Assembly (NCBI GenBank): GCA_949128115.1
Contig: OX421968.1
Span: 31,462,877 to 31,526,876 of the forward strand
Reading direction: 5' to 3'
Source of the DNA: Anaspis maculata
Lineage: Eukaryota; Arthropoda; Insecta; Coleoptera; Scraptiidae
Length of the DNA stretch: 64,000 nucleotides
Within the stretch, counting starts at the first letter, position 1. Every line of letters begins with the position of its first letter. The notes beneath the pieces are model-generated. The model had not been told where the DNA came from. It searched no databases and was given only the letters and a program-made list of their open reading frames with translations. The position numbers and the translations under genes are program-made. Of this stretch, positions 21,431-31,589 are shown one piece after another.

Positions 21431-22225
21431 CCAGACTATAAGGAAATTTCTGGCAGTGGTCGATCATTGGCGATTCTTGGCTTTTTCGAGGCGTTTTTGA
21501 AGTGAAACTTCTATTCTCGCGCCTAGATCACAACACACCACTAACGCAGAACCACACATGGGAGTGAAATTGCTTCATAGCATCAGTGGTTGTAACGAAC
21601 GCCTGTAACGATGTGCTGTAACGTTGTCTTGTCTGACCTTGGGGTGACCAGCGTCGTCCCAGGAAATGAAAGAATAAGCTGTTGCAGCGTTCGCCGCGTT
21701 CGGTTCTATTTTTTACTAATCGCCGACACTGGACTGCTCTTCGTGTTGTCGTACTGTTGGCCCGACAAGAATAGCTCTCGACTTGGCTTGAATAGATTCG
21801 AGCGGATGTGATTTATTATAGGGATAGGGAGGTATATTCAGGGCCGGGCCTAGCAGGCGTGCAGTGCGTTCCGGCGCGCAAGCGAGTACGGCAGGCGGCA
21901 AGTCATAGGGGCGGTAATATAATAATTAAGTTGAATTTCGAAGGATTCTTTTCATTCCCGCATTTGGTGGGGCTCTCCACTGCCGAGCGCAGCGAGAAAA
22001 GAAATAAAAGAAGTCTAATCGTGAAAAAATCATGTCGAAAGTACTCTGCCCTTTGAGTGACTAATAATAATAATAATAAGATTGATAATAAGAAAAACAA
22101 GATGATACAAACCGTGAGGGAGCGGAGCGGGAGTACGAAAAGAACACCTCTTCGAACGTTGTTTTCTGATTGATTCATATGTATAGAAGTTTCACTTCTT
22201 CCGAGGGTGACTATGGTCACGCACT
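21431..22225. other. No gene; possible hAT end and (ATA)n
   Basis: CAGGGCCGGGCCTAGCAGG at 21839 looks like a hAT tip, but I find no matching right end or 8-bp duplication. (TAA)n lies near 22062-22080. Short frames on both strands have no domain. Confidence 0.35.
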
Positions 22226-23090
22226 CACGTTTTTTTAGCGCACTTCTTCAAACGGGAAGGCGCTTTTGTCCTCGCTTTGTCCGTCCGTCCGTCTGTCCGT
22301 CCGTCACAGCATCTAGTCCTAGACGAAAAGGTTTTTGCGAAAAAATTTTACTCCATTGGGTAGCTCATGACCTTGTATCCCGAACCAAGAAAAATCTTGA
22401 CGAAATAATGATAAACAATGACAATAATAACAATTTAGTGTGACGCGGCATCGCCGTTGAATGCTGCATTTCAGAAGCCGGCCTGATCTCGAAAGTTATC
22501 ACATGCGAGGAAGTACCCGATCTTATCATTTTACCATAATACATATGCGGAGTTATATTTAGAGGATGATTTGAACTTCATTTTAATGAAAATTTCACAT
22601 CGGTGCGAGGTGCAGGCCAATAGTTATTAATTTTTGAAAATGACTCCGAAACTACGGCTCGGCCGCAAATGATTTATTCGTTGCTTGCTGGTGCTTGATA
22701 TCCTTTCCTCCGAACAAAACGAAATTCAATACAGAAAATATTTCAACTCGAATGGGTAGCTCATGGCCTTGGTACGTGAATCAAGAAAATTTTTGCCGAA
22801 ATAATCATGAACAATTACAAAAATAACATTTTGGTGTAGGGCGGCTTCGCCGATCAAGTGCTGGCATTCGCGGTAAGATGTAGAAAGTTGCGATATGCAG
22901 GCAACTACAATTTCTTAATGAAATACATCACTGCATGTACGGCATTATATTTAGAGAACAATTTGAACTTTCTTTTGACAAAAACCCCACTTCGATCCGA
23001 CCGTCGGGTCAATTGTTATCAATTTTTGAAAACGACCGCAAAGCCACGGCTCGGCGCATATTACACGACCCTACAAATTTAAAATCAGAC
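22226..23090 (+). repeat. Dispersed repeat with TTTTAGCGCACTTC start, copy 1
   Basis: It starts TTTTTTTAGCGCACTTCTTC, passes a (GTCC)n-rich tract near 22279-22303, then a unit containing GGGTAGCTCATGACCTTG and ATTATATTTAGAG. A second, diverged pass of the unit follows from about 22742. The same family is at 26598-27183. No reading frame is conserved between copies, and the 74-codon frame at 22858 is not supported. Confidence 0.65.
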
Positions 23091-23361
23091 GTGCCGAAAT
23101 AGTAGTTGAACATTTTGAAATAGCCAATACTAGGTACCTGAAGGATAATGGCACTCAAATTACGAAACATGTTCGCTCAATAACAAAAAAAAAGTAGGTA
23201 GGTATCACTAAAAATCATGTGACAGGCTACCATTTTTTCGGTTTTTCAATAAAAAAGAAATGTTCCAATTCAAAAGTGAACCCGATATTCGTGTTCAGGA
23301 GGTCGAAATCAGTTGGAGAACATTTTTTTATATAAGTAACAGAATGACGCTTATGTGGCCG

Positions 23362-23392
<31 letters not shown>

Positions 23393-23394
23393 CG
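23091..23394. repeat. No gene; (TCTG)n microsatellite at its end
   Basis: Unremarkable AT-rich sequence followed by about seven TCTG units at 23365-23392. Confidence 0.7.
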
Positions 23395-24415
23395 AGTCCG
23401 TGCAGAAATTAAGACGCTGTACTCCTTCTCGAGAATTAAAACAAGAGTCTTGGAACTTTTTTCCGATTAATAGCTGATGTCCCCAAGGGTGGCCAATAGG
23501 CACTATTTTTGTTATCCATACATCGTTATCATTATTCTCAAAAAACAGAGATCTCCTGTGCACTTCGATGAAGTTGAACTTCTCCTCGGGAAATAAAGCT
23601 ACAGCCCTTGAAGATTGAACTTTATCCGGTGGATAGCTTAGGTCTTCGAGGACCAAATAGGCAGGTTGGCTTTCATAATTCGGCCGCCATCTTGGCTGCC
23701 ATATTGAAATTTCTTATTAGTGGAACGATTGTCATGAAACTTGAAACTCACCCTTGTCTAGTACGATCATTCTTATTTTCAAGCCAAATTTCATGATTGC
23801 TCCACCATCTTGGCCGCCATATTGAAATCTCTTATAAGTGGAAGGATTTTCATGAAACTTGAGAGTTACGCTTGTCTCGTACGATCATTCCTATTTTCAA
23901 GCTGAGTTTCATAATTCTGCCGCCATCTTGGCCGCCATATTGAAATCTCTTGTTAGTGGAACAATTTTCATGAAACTTGGAACTTACCCTTGTCTAGTAC
24001 GATCATTTTGATTTTCAAGCCGAATTTCATGATTGCTCCACCATCTTGGCCGCCATATTGAAATCTCTTATAAGTGGAAGGATTTTCATGAAACTTGAGA
24101 GTTACGCTTGTCTCGTACGATCATTCCTATTTTCAAGCTGAGTTTCATAATTCTGCCGCCATCTTGGCCGCCATATTGAAATCTCTTGTTAGTGGAACAA
24201 TTTTCATGAAACTTGGAACTTACCCTTGTCTAGTACGATCATTTTGATTTTCAAGCCGAATTTCATGATTCTGTCGATATTTTGGCCGCCATATTGGAAT
24301 TTTTTGCCCAAGACGGTAGAACCCTAATCACTTGACATCTTGCGTTCACTAATCCTCCAAAAAGGAAGTGCGCTACTGAGCCTCATGCCCATGAGGCGTA
24401 TTCGCTTGTTGGCTA
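23395..24415 (-). repeat. 118-bp tandem-repeat family, copy 3 (reverse)
   Basis: Reverse counterpart of 5948-6690 with both flanks: GAAGTTGAACTTCTCCTCGG near 23571 on the left and CCTCATGCCCATGAGGCG with ATTCGCTTGTT near 24385 on the right. About six units carry ATCTTGGCCGCCATATTGAA. This is the longest copy because of an internal exact duplication of two units. Confidence 0.8.
23795..24266 (-). repeat. Exact 236-bp tandem duplication
   Basis: Bases 23795-24030 and 24031-24266 read identically by eye. Each 236-base block is two diverged 118-base units, so the duplication acts on a dimer. The identity contrasts with the 10-20% divergence among the older units. Confidence 0.88.
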
Positions 24416-25610
24416 TTGGTGGATTTCGTGAACACAATTTCGTTGAGGGGTCAGTCCCTCGTTACCCACGATCAGTAAGATTCTAATAATATGTAGTTGA
24501 AATGACTCGAGCATTTAGCATTTTGTGTGTAATATGCCCTATTTATTAGGTGCCTACAAACACTTGATGGTTCTGAAACTTGGAAAAAGCCTCGACGCGG
24601 TAAAATGTGCATGTGTTTAGAACATGTTTTTGTTCTAATCACAATTTCCACGATGATTGCATAATCAATTTTACGTCGTACAATTAAGGTGTTTGTGTAC
24701 GCTTGTGGTCAGTTCGAAGACACACCGGTAATCGTAATGAATTCGGAAATTGTTTCCACAGAAACTATGAATGATTCATGTGGCGGAGTTTAACGTGTCT
24801 CTTTCGAAAACTCAGCTAAACATAGCGAGGCGAGTAGCGAGGTGTTCATGATGTAAATATATTATTTGTTGTTTTTTTTCAATTGCGCCTTCACCAAAAA
24901 GTTTTCCTCGGAAATATTCTTCTGCCATTTATTTTTGTTCCTGCTTCCTTTCAGTCATCGGAGAATCTAATCTAATGGATCATAACATCCTATCCGTATC
25001 CATGTTCGCATGTAATAAATTTTGCGAAGTAAATTAGGTGTACGTGGGAGATGATATTTATTTATCTGTACGTTTATAGGCTACCTGGACGGAGAAAATA
25101 CAGGCGCCTAGTCATGGTGGTTGCAAATTTTCAAGGAAGAGGTAGGTACGATGACTACGATGCAAAATGTACCTATTGAAAATGTAGATTCCGAATGTTT
25201 GAACAATCCGACGAATTATTGGCGAATTGGCATTTCTTCTTTATCTAGACTCGTCGGAGAGCTTTACTGAAGTTGTTTTGATTGTAGTATATTTATGTAT
25301 AATCGTATGAGTCGTGTCGTATTCGTATGTGATACCTACTCCAGAAGCGTGTGACGAAAAACAAAAACGGAACCACTATCTCACTATTCCAAGGGTTCTT
25401 TTGAATAAGAACCGGACACGATGCCATCTCGGCGAATGTGTGGAAGTACCAGCCAGGAATTCTAATGCTCGATTTTTTCAAGTAGCCATTGTTCTTGTCA
25501 TAATCATTCGCAAGGTAGGTACATATTGTTCCTGTCACTGGCATACCAAGTAGGAGCGGACGATGTAAGCAACGCTGTTGTGCATCCTTAATAAGTTGAG
25601 GTTTGAATTG
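24416..25610. other. No gene seen
   Basis: No repeats obvious to the eye and no convincing exon. A minus-strand frame of 139 codons at 25293-25712 crosses into the SINE-like region and has no recognisable domain. This is one of the few stretches that may be single-copy DNA. Confidence 0.3.
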
Positions 25611-25619
25611 GTTGTTAAA

Positions 25620-25812
25620 TGATATCCGGTGCCGGTGAGGTCCAGTGGCTATTCCCTGGGCCTTCTCCGACTCAGATGGTCTCTGCGATATGTGCACTAT
25701 GCACCAGAGCACCAGAGGGCTAAGTTCGAATTACTTTCCAGTAAATCACTCCCTTCTACGTAAAACCGGCCCAGACCGACGGGCAGCTGTGTCAACACAA
25801 TAAACTTCACAT
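25620..25812 (+). mobile_element. Possible second SINE
   Basis: GTGGCTATTCCCTGGG near 25646 and CTAAGTTCGAATTAC near 25719 could be decayed A and B boxes. The block ends CAACACAATAAACTTC, resembling a SINE tail. The A-to-B spacing is longer than in a tRNA and no target duplication was found. Confidence 0.28.
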
Positions 25813-26265
25813 ATACAAACACATTATTTCCATAATTGCTCAATAATTGACTCTAAACCTATCGCAACTTTACGTATCCGCACACATGTCCCTCTCATTA
25901 AACTGAATTTTGTAAATAATTACTTGCTTTTGAAGTTGCGTTTGTCCAAAACTTTTGCAAAATTCAGAACTAGTCTCATTGCGCTTCGTCTTTAACACTC
26001 ATCAGACTTATAATTAGATTGCGAAATAATTGTTGATGTGCAATTGTCCTTCAATGCTTACTTTATCATGAACAAAGACTTGCTTGATGCTTTATGACAC
26101 TCGTCAAGGCTCGTGTCGGCAAACTGCATCCTCTTGAGTGATAGCAGTCGTCAGTTACATGCTCGTTGAATAATATCCTGTTACGAGTTGCGAGGCTTTC
26201 GAGGTTTCCAGTACATTCGAGAATAAACCCGGAGGTATACTGGTATACCGGCGTTGCTGTTCTAG

Positions 26266-26478
26266 GAAGTTCGAGAAAAGCTGGAGATTGAGACTCGCGA
26301 ACAAGACACATCTGCACAATTGGCGGAGATGCAGTGCCGCATGCTTCCAGAGCTTTTCGGAATATACGCGAACCTGGTGGACTTTTCCAGATCCGCGGCG
26401 AATGTAGTGGCGGCCAATGCTGAAATGAATATAGCAGGAGAGGCGAGGAAAGTACTCGAAGACAACACTCGAGTATAA
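26266..26478 (+). CDS. Candidate terminal coding exon, unknown protein
   Basis: The plus strand is open for 70 codons and ends at TAA 26476-26478. Directly before it is TTGCTGTTCTAG, a good splice acceptor whose TAG is an in-frame stop, so the frame opens exactly at the presumed junction. Codons favour purine-any-pyrimidine and the peptide is acidic and helical-looking: it begins EVREKLEIETREQDTSAQL, continues EMQCRMLPELFGIYANLVDF, and ends RKVLEDNTRV. I do not recognise the family. There is no ATG until codon 22, consistent with an internal-to-last exon. Open minus-strand frames of 68-159 codons over the same bases are likely antisense shadows. TATAAAAGG overlaps the stop, so a promoter reading of the region is the main alternative. 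Confidence 0.48.
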   Translation, partial: EVREKLEIETREQDTSAQLAEMQCRMLPELFGIYANLVDFSRSAANVVAANAEMNIAGEARKVLEDNTRV

Positions 26479-26597
26479 AAGGTCTACGTGGCCAGGAAGC
26501 AGTAGATTTGACTTCGCAGAGAAAGTGAACACATCGGCGAAGCATTATCTAAATATTTTAATATTTTAAGAACACTCCAAGCCCATTTTCTATTCCT

Positions 26598-27183
26598 TGT
26601 ACTTTTTAGCGCACTTCTCCAAACGGGAAGGCGCTTACGTCCTCGCTTTGCCCGTTCATCTGTCCGTCCATCCATTCACCCGTCCGTTCGTCTGTCTGTC
26701 CGTCCGTCCGTCACAGCATCTACGAGTAGTCCTAGACGAAAAAGTTTTTGCGGAAAATTTCTACTCCAATGGATAGCTCATGACCTTGTATCCCGAACCA
26801 AGAAAAATCTCGACAAAATAATGATAAACAATTACAGTAATAACAATTTCGTGTGACGCCGGATCGCCGATGAATGCTGCATTTCAGAAGCCGGCCGGAT
26901 CTTAAAACTTAGGACATGCGGACAAGTACCCGTTCTTATCAAATCACCATAATACACATATGGAATTATATTTAGAGGAGAACTTGAACTTTATTTTAAC
27001 ACAAATTTCACATCGATACGACCCACGGATCAGTAGTTACGAATTTTTAAAAATGACCTTGAAGCTACGCCTTGGTGGCAAACGATCATTTGTTGTTTGC
27101 TGGCTCTTGGAATCTTTTTCTCCGAACAGGACGGAATGCTTGACAAGAAAGATTTCAACTTGAATGGGTAACTCATGGTCTTG
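26598..27183 (+). repeat. Dispersed repeat with TTTTAGCGCACTTC start, copy 2
   Basis: Matches 22226-22740: TTTTTAGCGCACTTCTCC, a (GTCC)n tract at about 26655-26712, then GATAGCTCATGACCTTG and TTATATTTAGAGG. It stops where an antisense SINE head begins. Confidence 0.7.
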
Positions 27184-27188
27184 GTACA

Positions 27189-27224
27189 TGGTCGAACGCG
27201 CTAACTACTACACCACGAGCTCCT
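27189..27224 (-). mobile_element. Antisense SINE head fragment
   Basis: Read on the minus strand this is GAGGAGCTCGTGGTGTAGTA followed by GTTAGCGCGTTCGACC, nearly the same as the A-box region of the SINE at 16145. It stops before the B box. Only about 36 bases survive. Confidence 0.7.
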
Positions 27225-27420
27225 CTGTGATTCAAATCAGTGTGCCTATCACAAAAATTGACGTTCCAGAAAGAGTGCATATCTTTCTTTACGCGAATAA
27301 TTTTGGCTTAGAAAATCGATCTTCTGAGCGTACAATTTGGAATATCGTCAAAAAATTGTAGCGAAATGACTTTGTAACAAATATACAAACACACCAGTAG
27401 ATAGGTATATTCGTTCTCGT

Positions 27421-28826
27421 CAGTAGCGGCTGGTTAAGGACGGCAGGTACGGCCAGGCCGTACCAGAAATTTTCGAAAGAAAAAAATGCAAAAAATCCAA
27501 ATTATAGTGGAAATAAATGATAAATATTCAATTTCCAGTTATTAAAATGGGTCCCAAATGATATCATGAATTTACTAAATATTTGTATTTTTTCTATATT
27601 TACGCGGACCACGAAAAGAACGTAGGTCGTCATCCTGCACGGCCGTATGTGGGGCCTGGCGCGGCCAGAAGCCATTCGCCGTCCCAGAACGCAAACCGGC
27701 GATCACTCGCCGAACAAAGTATTACATTATTAGGTGGTTTTGGTATTACGTATTTTACAATATATAATTTATATTTATTGGCAACTATTTATATGGTTCA
27801 CATTTGTGGAGCGCGCCCGTCTTGCTTGCGCTCGTTGGGTTCAGGCGTATGGACGTATGGTGGGCACAGCCAGAAGCCATTCGGCCGTCCCAGGACGCAG
27901 ACCCCGACTTTTTGAAATTATTATCATTATCAATGCTTCATAATGCGCTTCGAGCCATGATAAAGTATCACATTATTAGGTGGTATTGGTATTACGTTTT
28001 TTACATTATACAGTTTATTGGCAGTTATTTATTTTGGTGAATAAATAGATTAAATTGGATCGGTAGGTACCTACTCATATGGTTGACACTGTTGACAGTT
28101 TTGTTGTCGGGCGGGCCGCGCGCCTTCTCGCTCGCCCTCGCTCCCGCGATGAGGCAGTTAGTAGCACAGTAGCCGAAGGTATCCCGATTCGTGCCGGCAA
28201 ATGCCGAGAAAGCTATTCTTTTGTTTCAAATTTCTACCATTTTCATTTTAGTTTTCATAGTCATAGTCATTTTAGTTATGGTGTAAAATTGAATTGACGA
28301 AATAGAGTGATGTTTCTCCTTAAGTCTTTTAACATTATATGTTGTCAGGGAAGAATAATTAATAGTGATTGCACCACTACCTACAGACCATAAAAAGGAT
28401 GAGGCAGGCCGCCACAGAATAAGATACTTGGCTAAGTCACTGATATGCATCACGAATAACGCTGGAAACATGCAGCAAAAATTAAAACTAAACTCTAACT
28501 CTAACTAAGAATTTTGGCACCAGATTGATTGATTCGGAATAGCAAGTCAAAATTTACCAATCAGATGGCTGGATTCTTAGTTGGAGTTGGAGTTTAGTTT
28601 TAATTTTTGCTGCATGTTTCCAGCATAAATAAGTCCTCACGCAAATTTTAAAATATGGCAAACTTGTTGAAAACCATTAAGAAGCAAAAATATAAATATG
28701 CGGAAAAAAAAATTCGCCTGCGGCGCTTCATGGGAGGGGTTGCGCCCCCCCAAACCCCCCCACCGCTTTTCCAACATCAGTTCTTTACTCGGCCGTACTT
28801 TTTTCTTCAAGCACGAGCCGCCACTG
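27421..28826. mobile_element. 1.4-kb non-autonomous hAT element
   Basis: Left tip CAGTAGCGGCTGGTTAAGG; right tip in reverse complement CAGTGGCGGCTCGTGC. GTTCTCGT is duplicated exactly at 27413-27420 and 28827-28834. Near both ends lie CGGCCGTA-type words, and the right end has the C-run and GGCGC text also seen in other hAT elements here. The interior holds a smaller palindrome at 28461-28624 and an unusually GC-rich patch at 28105-28150. No transposase. Confidence 0.88.
28461..28624. mobile_element. 164-bp MITE nested in the hAT
   Basis: GCTGGAAACATGCAGCAAAA at 28461 pairs exactly with the end TTTTGCTGCATGTTTCCAGC at 28624. The arms are about 55 bases long with few mismatches (AATTAAAACTAAACTC), and the non-paired middle is about 50 bases. 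Confidence 0.85.
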
Positions 28827-28842
28827 GTTCTCGTCGTTTAAT

Positions 28843-28979
28843 AGGTTTGTTCCATCAGCAGTCCCTGACTGTCCGTGGACGTCAGCAGCATGCGCATTAC
28901 GATTTTGGCGTTCCATAAATCGTAATGCGCAGGCTGCTGACGTCCACGGACAGTCAGGGACTGCTGATGTAACAAACCT
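28843..28979. repeat. Near-perfect 137-bp hairpin
   Basis: About 60-base arms (28843-28904 and 28918-28979) match with two mismatches. They contain CAGCAGTCCCTGACTGTCC and GCGCATTACGAT, around a short loop GGCGTTCC region. It starts 9 bases after the hAT target duplication. The open frames on both strands here come from the palindrome. Confidence 0.88.
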
Positions 28980-29259
28980 AATATTGCCCTCGTAAGAGGT
29001 ATTGTTCCAGAACGACCAAACACGACAATCCGCCGTTGAAAAAGAAAACGGGGCTGTCGTATTCTTCCACCATACAGCAAATTTTGAAAAAAAAATCATT
29101 TATCTCCATTCATTCCTTCAAGATCCACATAACGCAAGATTTAAAGCCCAGGGCTCGCCAGGAACCTTGAGCAGCGCTGTGTATTTTATGTGGAAACTCT
29201 TTGAATCACCTTTAAATTAGGGTTAGTAAGCAGTGTATGTATAATAATAATATGCAGTT
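28980..29259. other. No gene seen
   Basis: Short stretch between the hairpin and the next MITE. No domain in any frame. Confidence 0.35.
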
Positions 29260-29541
29260 AAGGATGGAGTTAAATTGGTAAAATAAGGCGTTGCGGAATC
29301 AAACGCTGTGGGCCTATTCCTTGACAGAAATTTACCATTTAGGTCTCTTCCGAAAGCTACAAGGATGTACTTTGGTTTGAGCCCATTGGCATTTCCAAAA
29401 TCCAATCAATGCGCGAAATGCCAATCAAACCAAAGTTCGTCCTTGTAACTTTCGAAAGAGACCTGAATGGTTAGTTTCTGTCTAGGAATAAGCCCACAGC
29501 GTTTGATTCCGCAACGCTTTATTTTAACAGTTTAACTCATT
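29260..29541. mobile_element. AAGGACGGAGT-family MITE (copy 3)
   Basis: AAGGATGGAGTTAAATTGGT at 29261 pairs with the segment ending TTTAACTCATTTAAGG, where the right tip has lost CC. Arms include GTTGCGGAATCAAACGCTGT and its complement. The loop is near 29402-29420. Confidence 0.8.
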
Positions 29542-30099
29542 TAAGGTCCCAAAATGTTGTTTTACTTCTTACGGTTCCATTGCTATCAGTGCTTTGAAAG
29601 AAAAAATGAAAAAAAAATAGGTATCTGAAAATGGATTGTCTAGTCGAATAGCTATTTTAATTTTTTGTTAGTAAAAATTTTCCAAAAAATTGTTCACATT
29701 TTTTGGAAAAAAATTATAAAAAATAGCTATTGAACTGGCCAATTCAATTTTAGGAATACCTGTTATTTCTTTTTTGCATTTGGAGCATTGGCAGCGCCGA
29801 AACCGCAGAAGAAAATTTCTATCTCTGTCTCTTGCTCACTCATGGTATGTCACGGTCTCTCCTTCACTGTGAATCGTCACTTTAAAATCGTACTACTTGT
29901 AGGGAGAACTGCGATATATCTAGGACGTATGGGTGGCGTGGCGCCCTTCCTAAGATATTCTCTCTGTGGATTTTCTCAACTCTAGTATATGCATCTGATT
30001 GCACAATAAGACGTTGCCACAAATTGTATTTGTTTTTATTTTCCGATAATTGAAACTTTTAACGCGAAATTGCCGTGATATGCAAAAATTTTAAACTGT
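29542..30099. other. No gene; short inverted patch
   Basis: TTTTTTGGAAAA and AATAGCTATT words near 29650-29740 form a small inverted repeat about an AT-rich centre. No coding region. Confidence 0.4.
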
Positions 30100-30690
30100 C
30101 AGGGTTGGTCATTCTGGAGTCTGGAGGTGACTTGTCGTATGTAATACACCGATAGGTGAGGTGTATTATCGCTACATCGAGGATTTTCACGAGGGGATCC
30201 GAGTGTAGATCGAGATGTAAGCGATAATATATCGAACCTAGAGGTGTATTCGTTAAGACAATTAACCGAACCACCCTAAAAATCTTCCTGAAAAAGTTAA
30301 AACTGTTTGAATATTCAAAGTTGGTCATTCTGGAGGGGTGTTTTCACCAATGACCTTGGTGGTAATACACTTGAACGGCCTACTATTTCAAGAAGTGAGG
30401 TGAATTGTCGTATGTAATACACCGATAGGTGAGGTGTATTATCACTACATCGAGGATTTTCACGAGGGAATCCGAGTGTAAATCGAAATGTAAGCGATAA
30501 TAATATATCGAACCTAGAGGTGTATAGATTGTTGAGACAATTAACCGAACAATACTGAAAATCTTCCTAAAAAAGTGAAAACTATTTGAATGTTTAAGGT
30601 TGGTCTTTCTGGAGGGGTGTTTTTGATACACTTATACGACCTACTATTTTAAGGAGTGAGGTGAATTGTCAAATGAACAAACATCTATTA
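30100..30690. repeat. Two-and-a-bit tandem copies of a ~283-bp unit
   Basis: GTCGTATGTAATACACCGAT occurs at 30134 and 30417, and the unit starts a third time near 30655 before diverging. Within each unit ATTATCGCTACATCG (or ATTATCACTACATCG) pairs with CGAGATGTAAGCGATAAT, and CCGATAGG pairs with CCTAGAGG. The minus-strand frames 30059-30328 and 30383-30631 are similar because they read the same unit. Confidence 0.8.
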
Positions 30691-31067
30691 TACTATACTT
30701 CATAATAATATACTAGTGCCTCGACGGTGCCACGGGCGTATTATGTTATTTTTGAAAGCGGCATCCCTGTCAAGTTAAAGAAAGTAAATAAACAAGTTTC
30801 CGCAAGCTAAATCAGTACCAAGAAATGCAATAATCAAACTATATTTCAAAAATAGCTTCCGACAACATCACAAAACAGTATTAAAATTTTTATGATATTT
30901 CTCTTTTAATAGACGCGACTGGCATGTGGAACGTGAACGTTTTGTAACGGTAAAGTTTCAGCGGTAATTCCGTACAAATTCTCCCTTATAGAGGCAAAAG
31001 TCCATTTTTATGCGAACATTGTTTCGTTTCAGTTAATATGGTGTGTCGCCCAGATATAATCGCGAGG
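30691..31067. other. No gene seen
   Basis: AT-rich, no recognised repeat or coding region. Confidence 0.35.
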
Positions 31068-31285
31068 GCGTTGCGGAATCAATCGCTGTGGGCTTATTCC
31101 TTGACAGAAATTTACCATTCAGATCTCTTTCGAAAGTTACAAAGAGGTACCATTGTACTCAGGCGCAAACCACAGTACCTCCTTGTAGCTTTCCAAAGAT
31201 ACCTGAATGATGAATTTCTGTCAGGAATAAGCTCATAGCGATTGATTCAGCAACGCCTTGTTTCGTCATTTTAACTCCATCCTTA
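31068..31285. mobile_element. AAGGACGGAGT-family MITE (copy 4), left tip lost
   Basis: The left arm begins at GCGTTGCGGAATCAATCGCT. The right arm is complete to TTAACTCCATCCTTA. The 66-codon plus frame across it is not a gene. Confidence 0.75.
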
Positions 31286-31359
31286 AAAAACGTCCATGAT
31301 CGATACGAAGCATAATGTGCTGGGTGGACGAAAAATCCGGACTGTTTTATTTTCCATGC

Positions 31360-31589
31360 AAATTGTTAGCGCATTTTCTTAGGAAATCCGCTATTAGCCA
31401 TGCTTTGGAGTCGGTCCGTCGCGTCCGTCCGTCCGTCCGTCTTATAGTTGAACTCCTAAATAAAAAGTCGTAGCGGTATCGAGTTTCTTGCAAATTATTG
31501 CTAATTGCTTGCGCATGGGAATAGGCACAAAAACTATTTAATGCGTCCTCGCGATTGCAAGAAATAAATTTAGAATGTTTAAAAAGTCG
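31360..31589 (+). repeat. Fragment with GTTAGCGCATTTTC and (GTCC)n
   Basis: TTAGCGCATTTTCTTAGGAA near 31367 followed by four GTCC units at 31421-31440 resembles the starts of the repeats at 22226 and 26598. The downstream body differs. Confidence 0.45.

Noticed and set aside
21839..22160. Complete hAT element starting CAGGGCCGGG
   Set aside because: No right terminus and no 8-bp duplication could be found.
25293..25712. 139-codon minus-strand frame
   Set aside because: No domain, no conserved motif, and it runs into a possible SINE.
26066..26545. 159-codon minus-strand frame
   Set aside because: Two other minus frames are open across the same bases and the plus strand has the better codon pattern and a splice acceptor; most likely antisense shadow.
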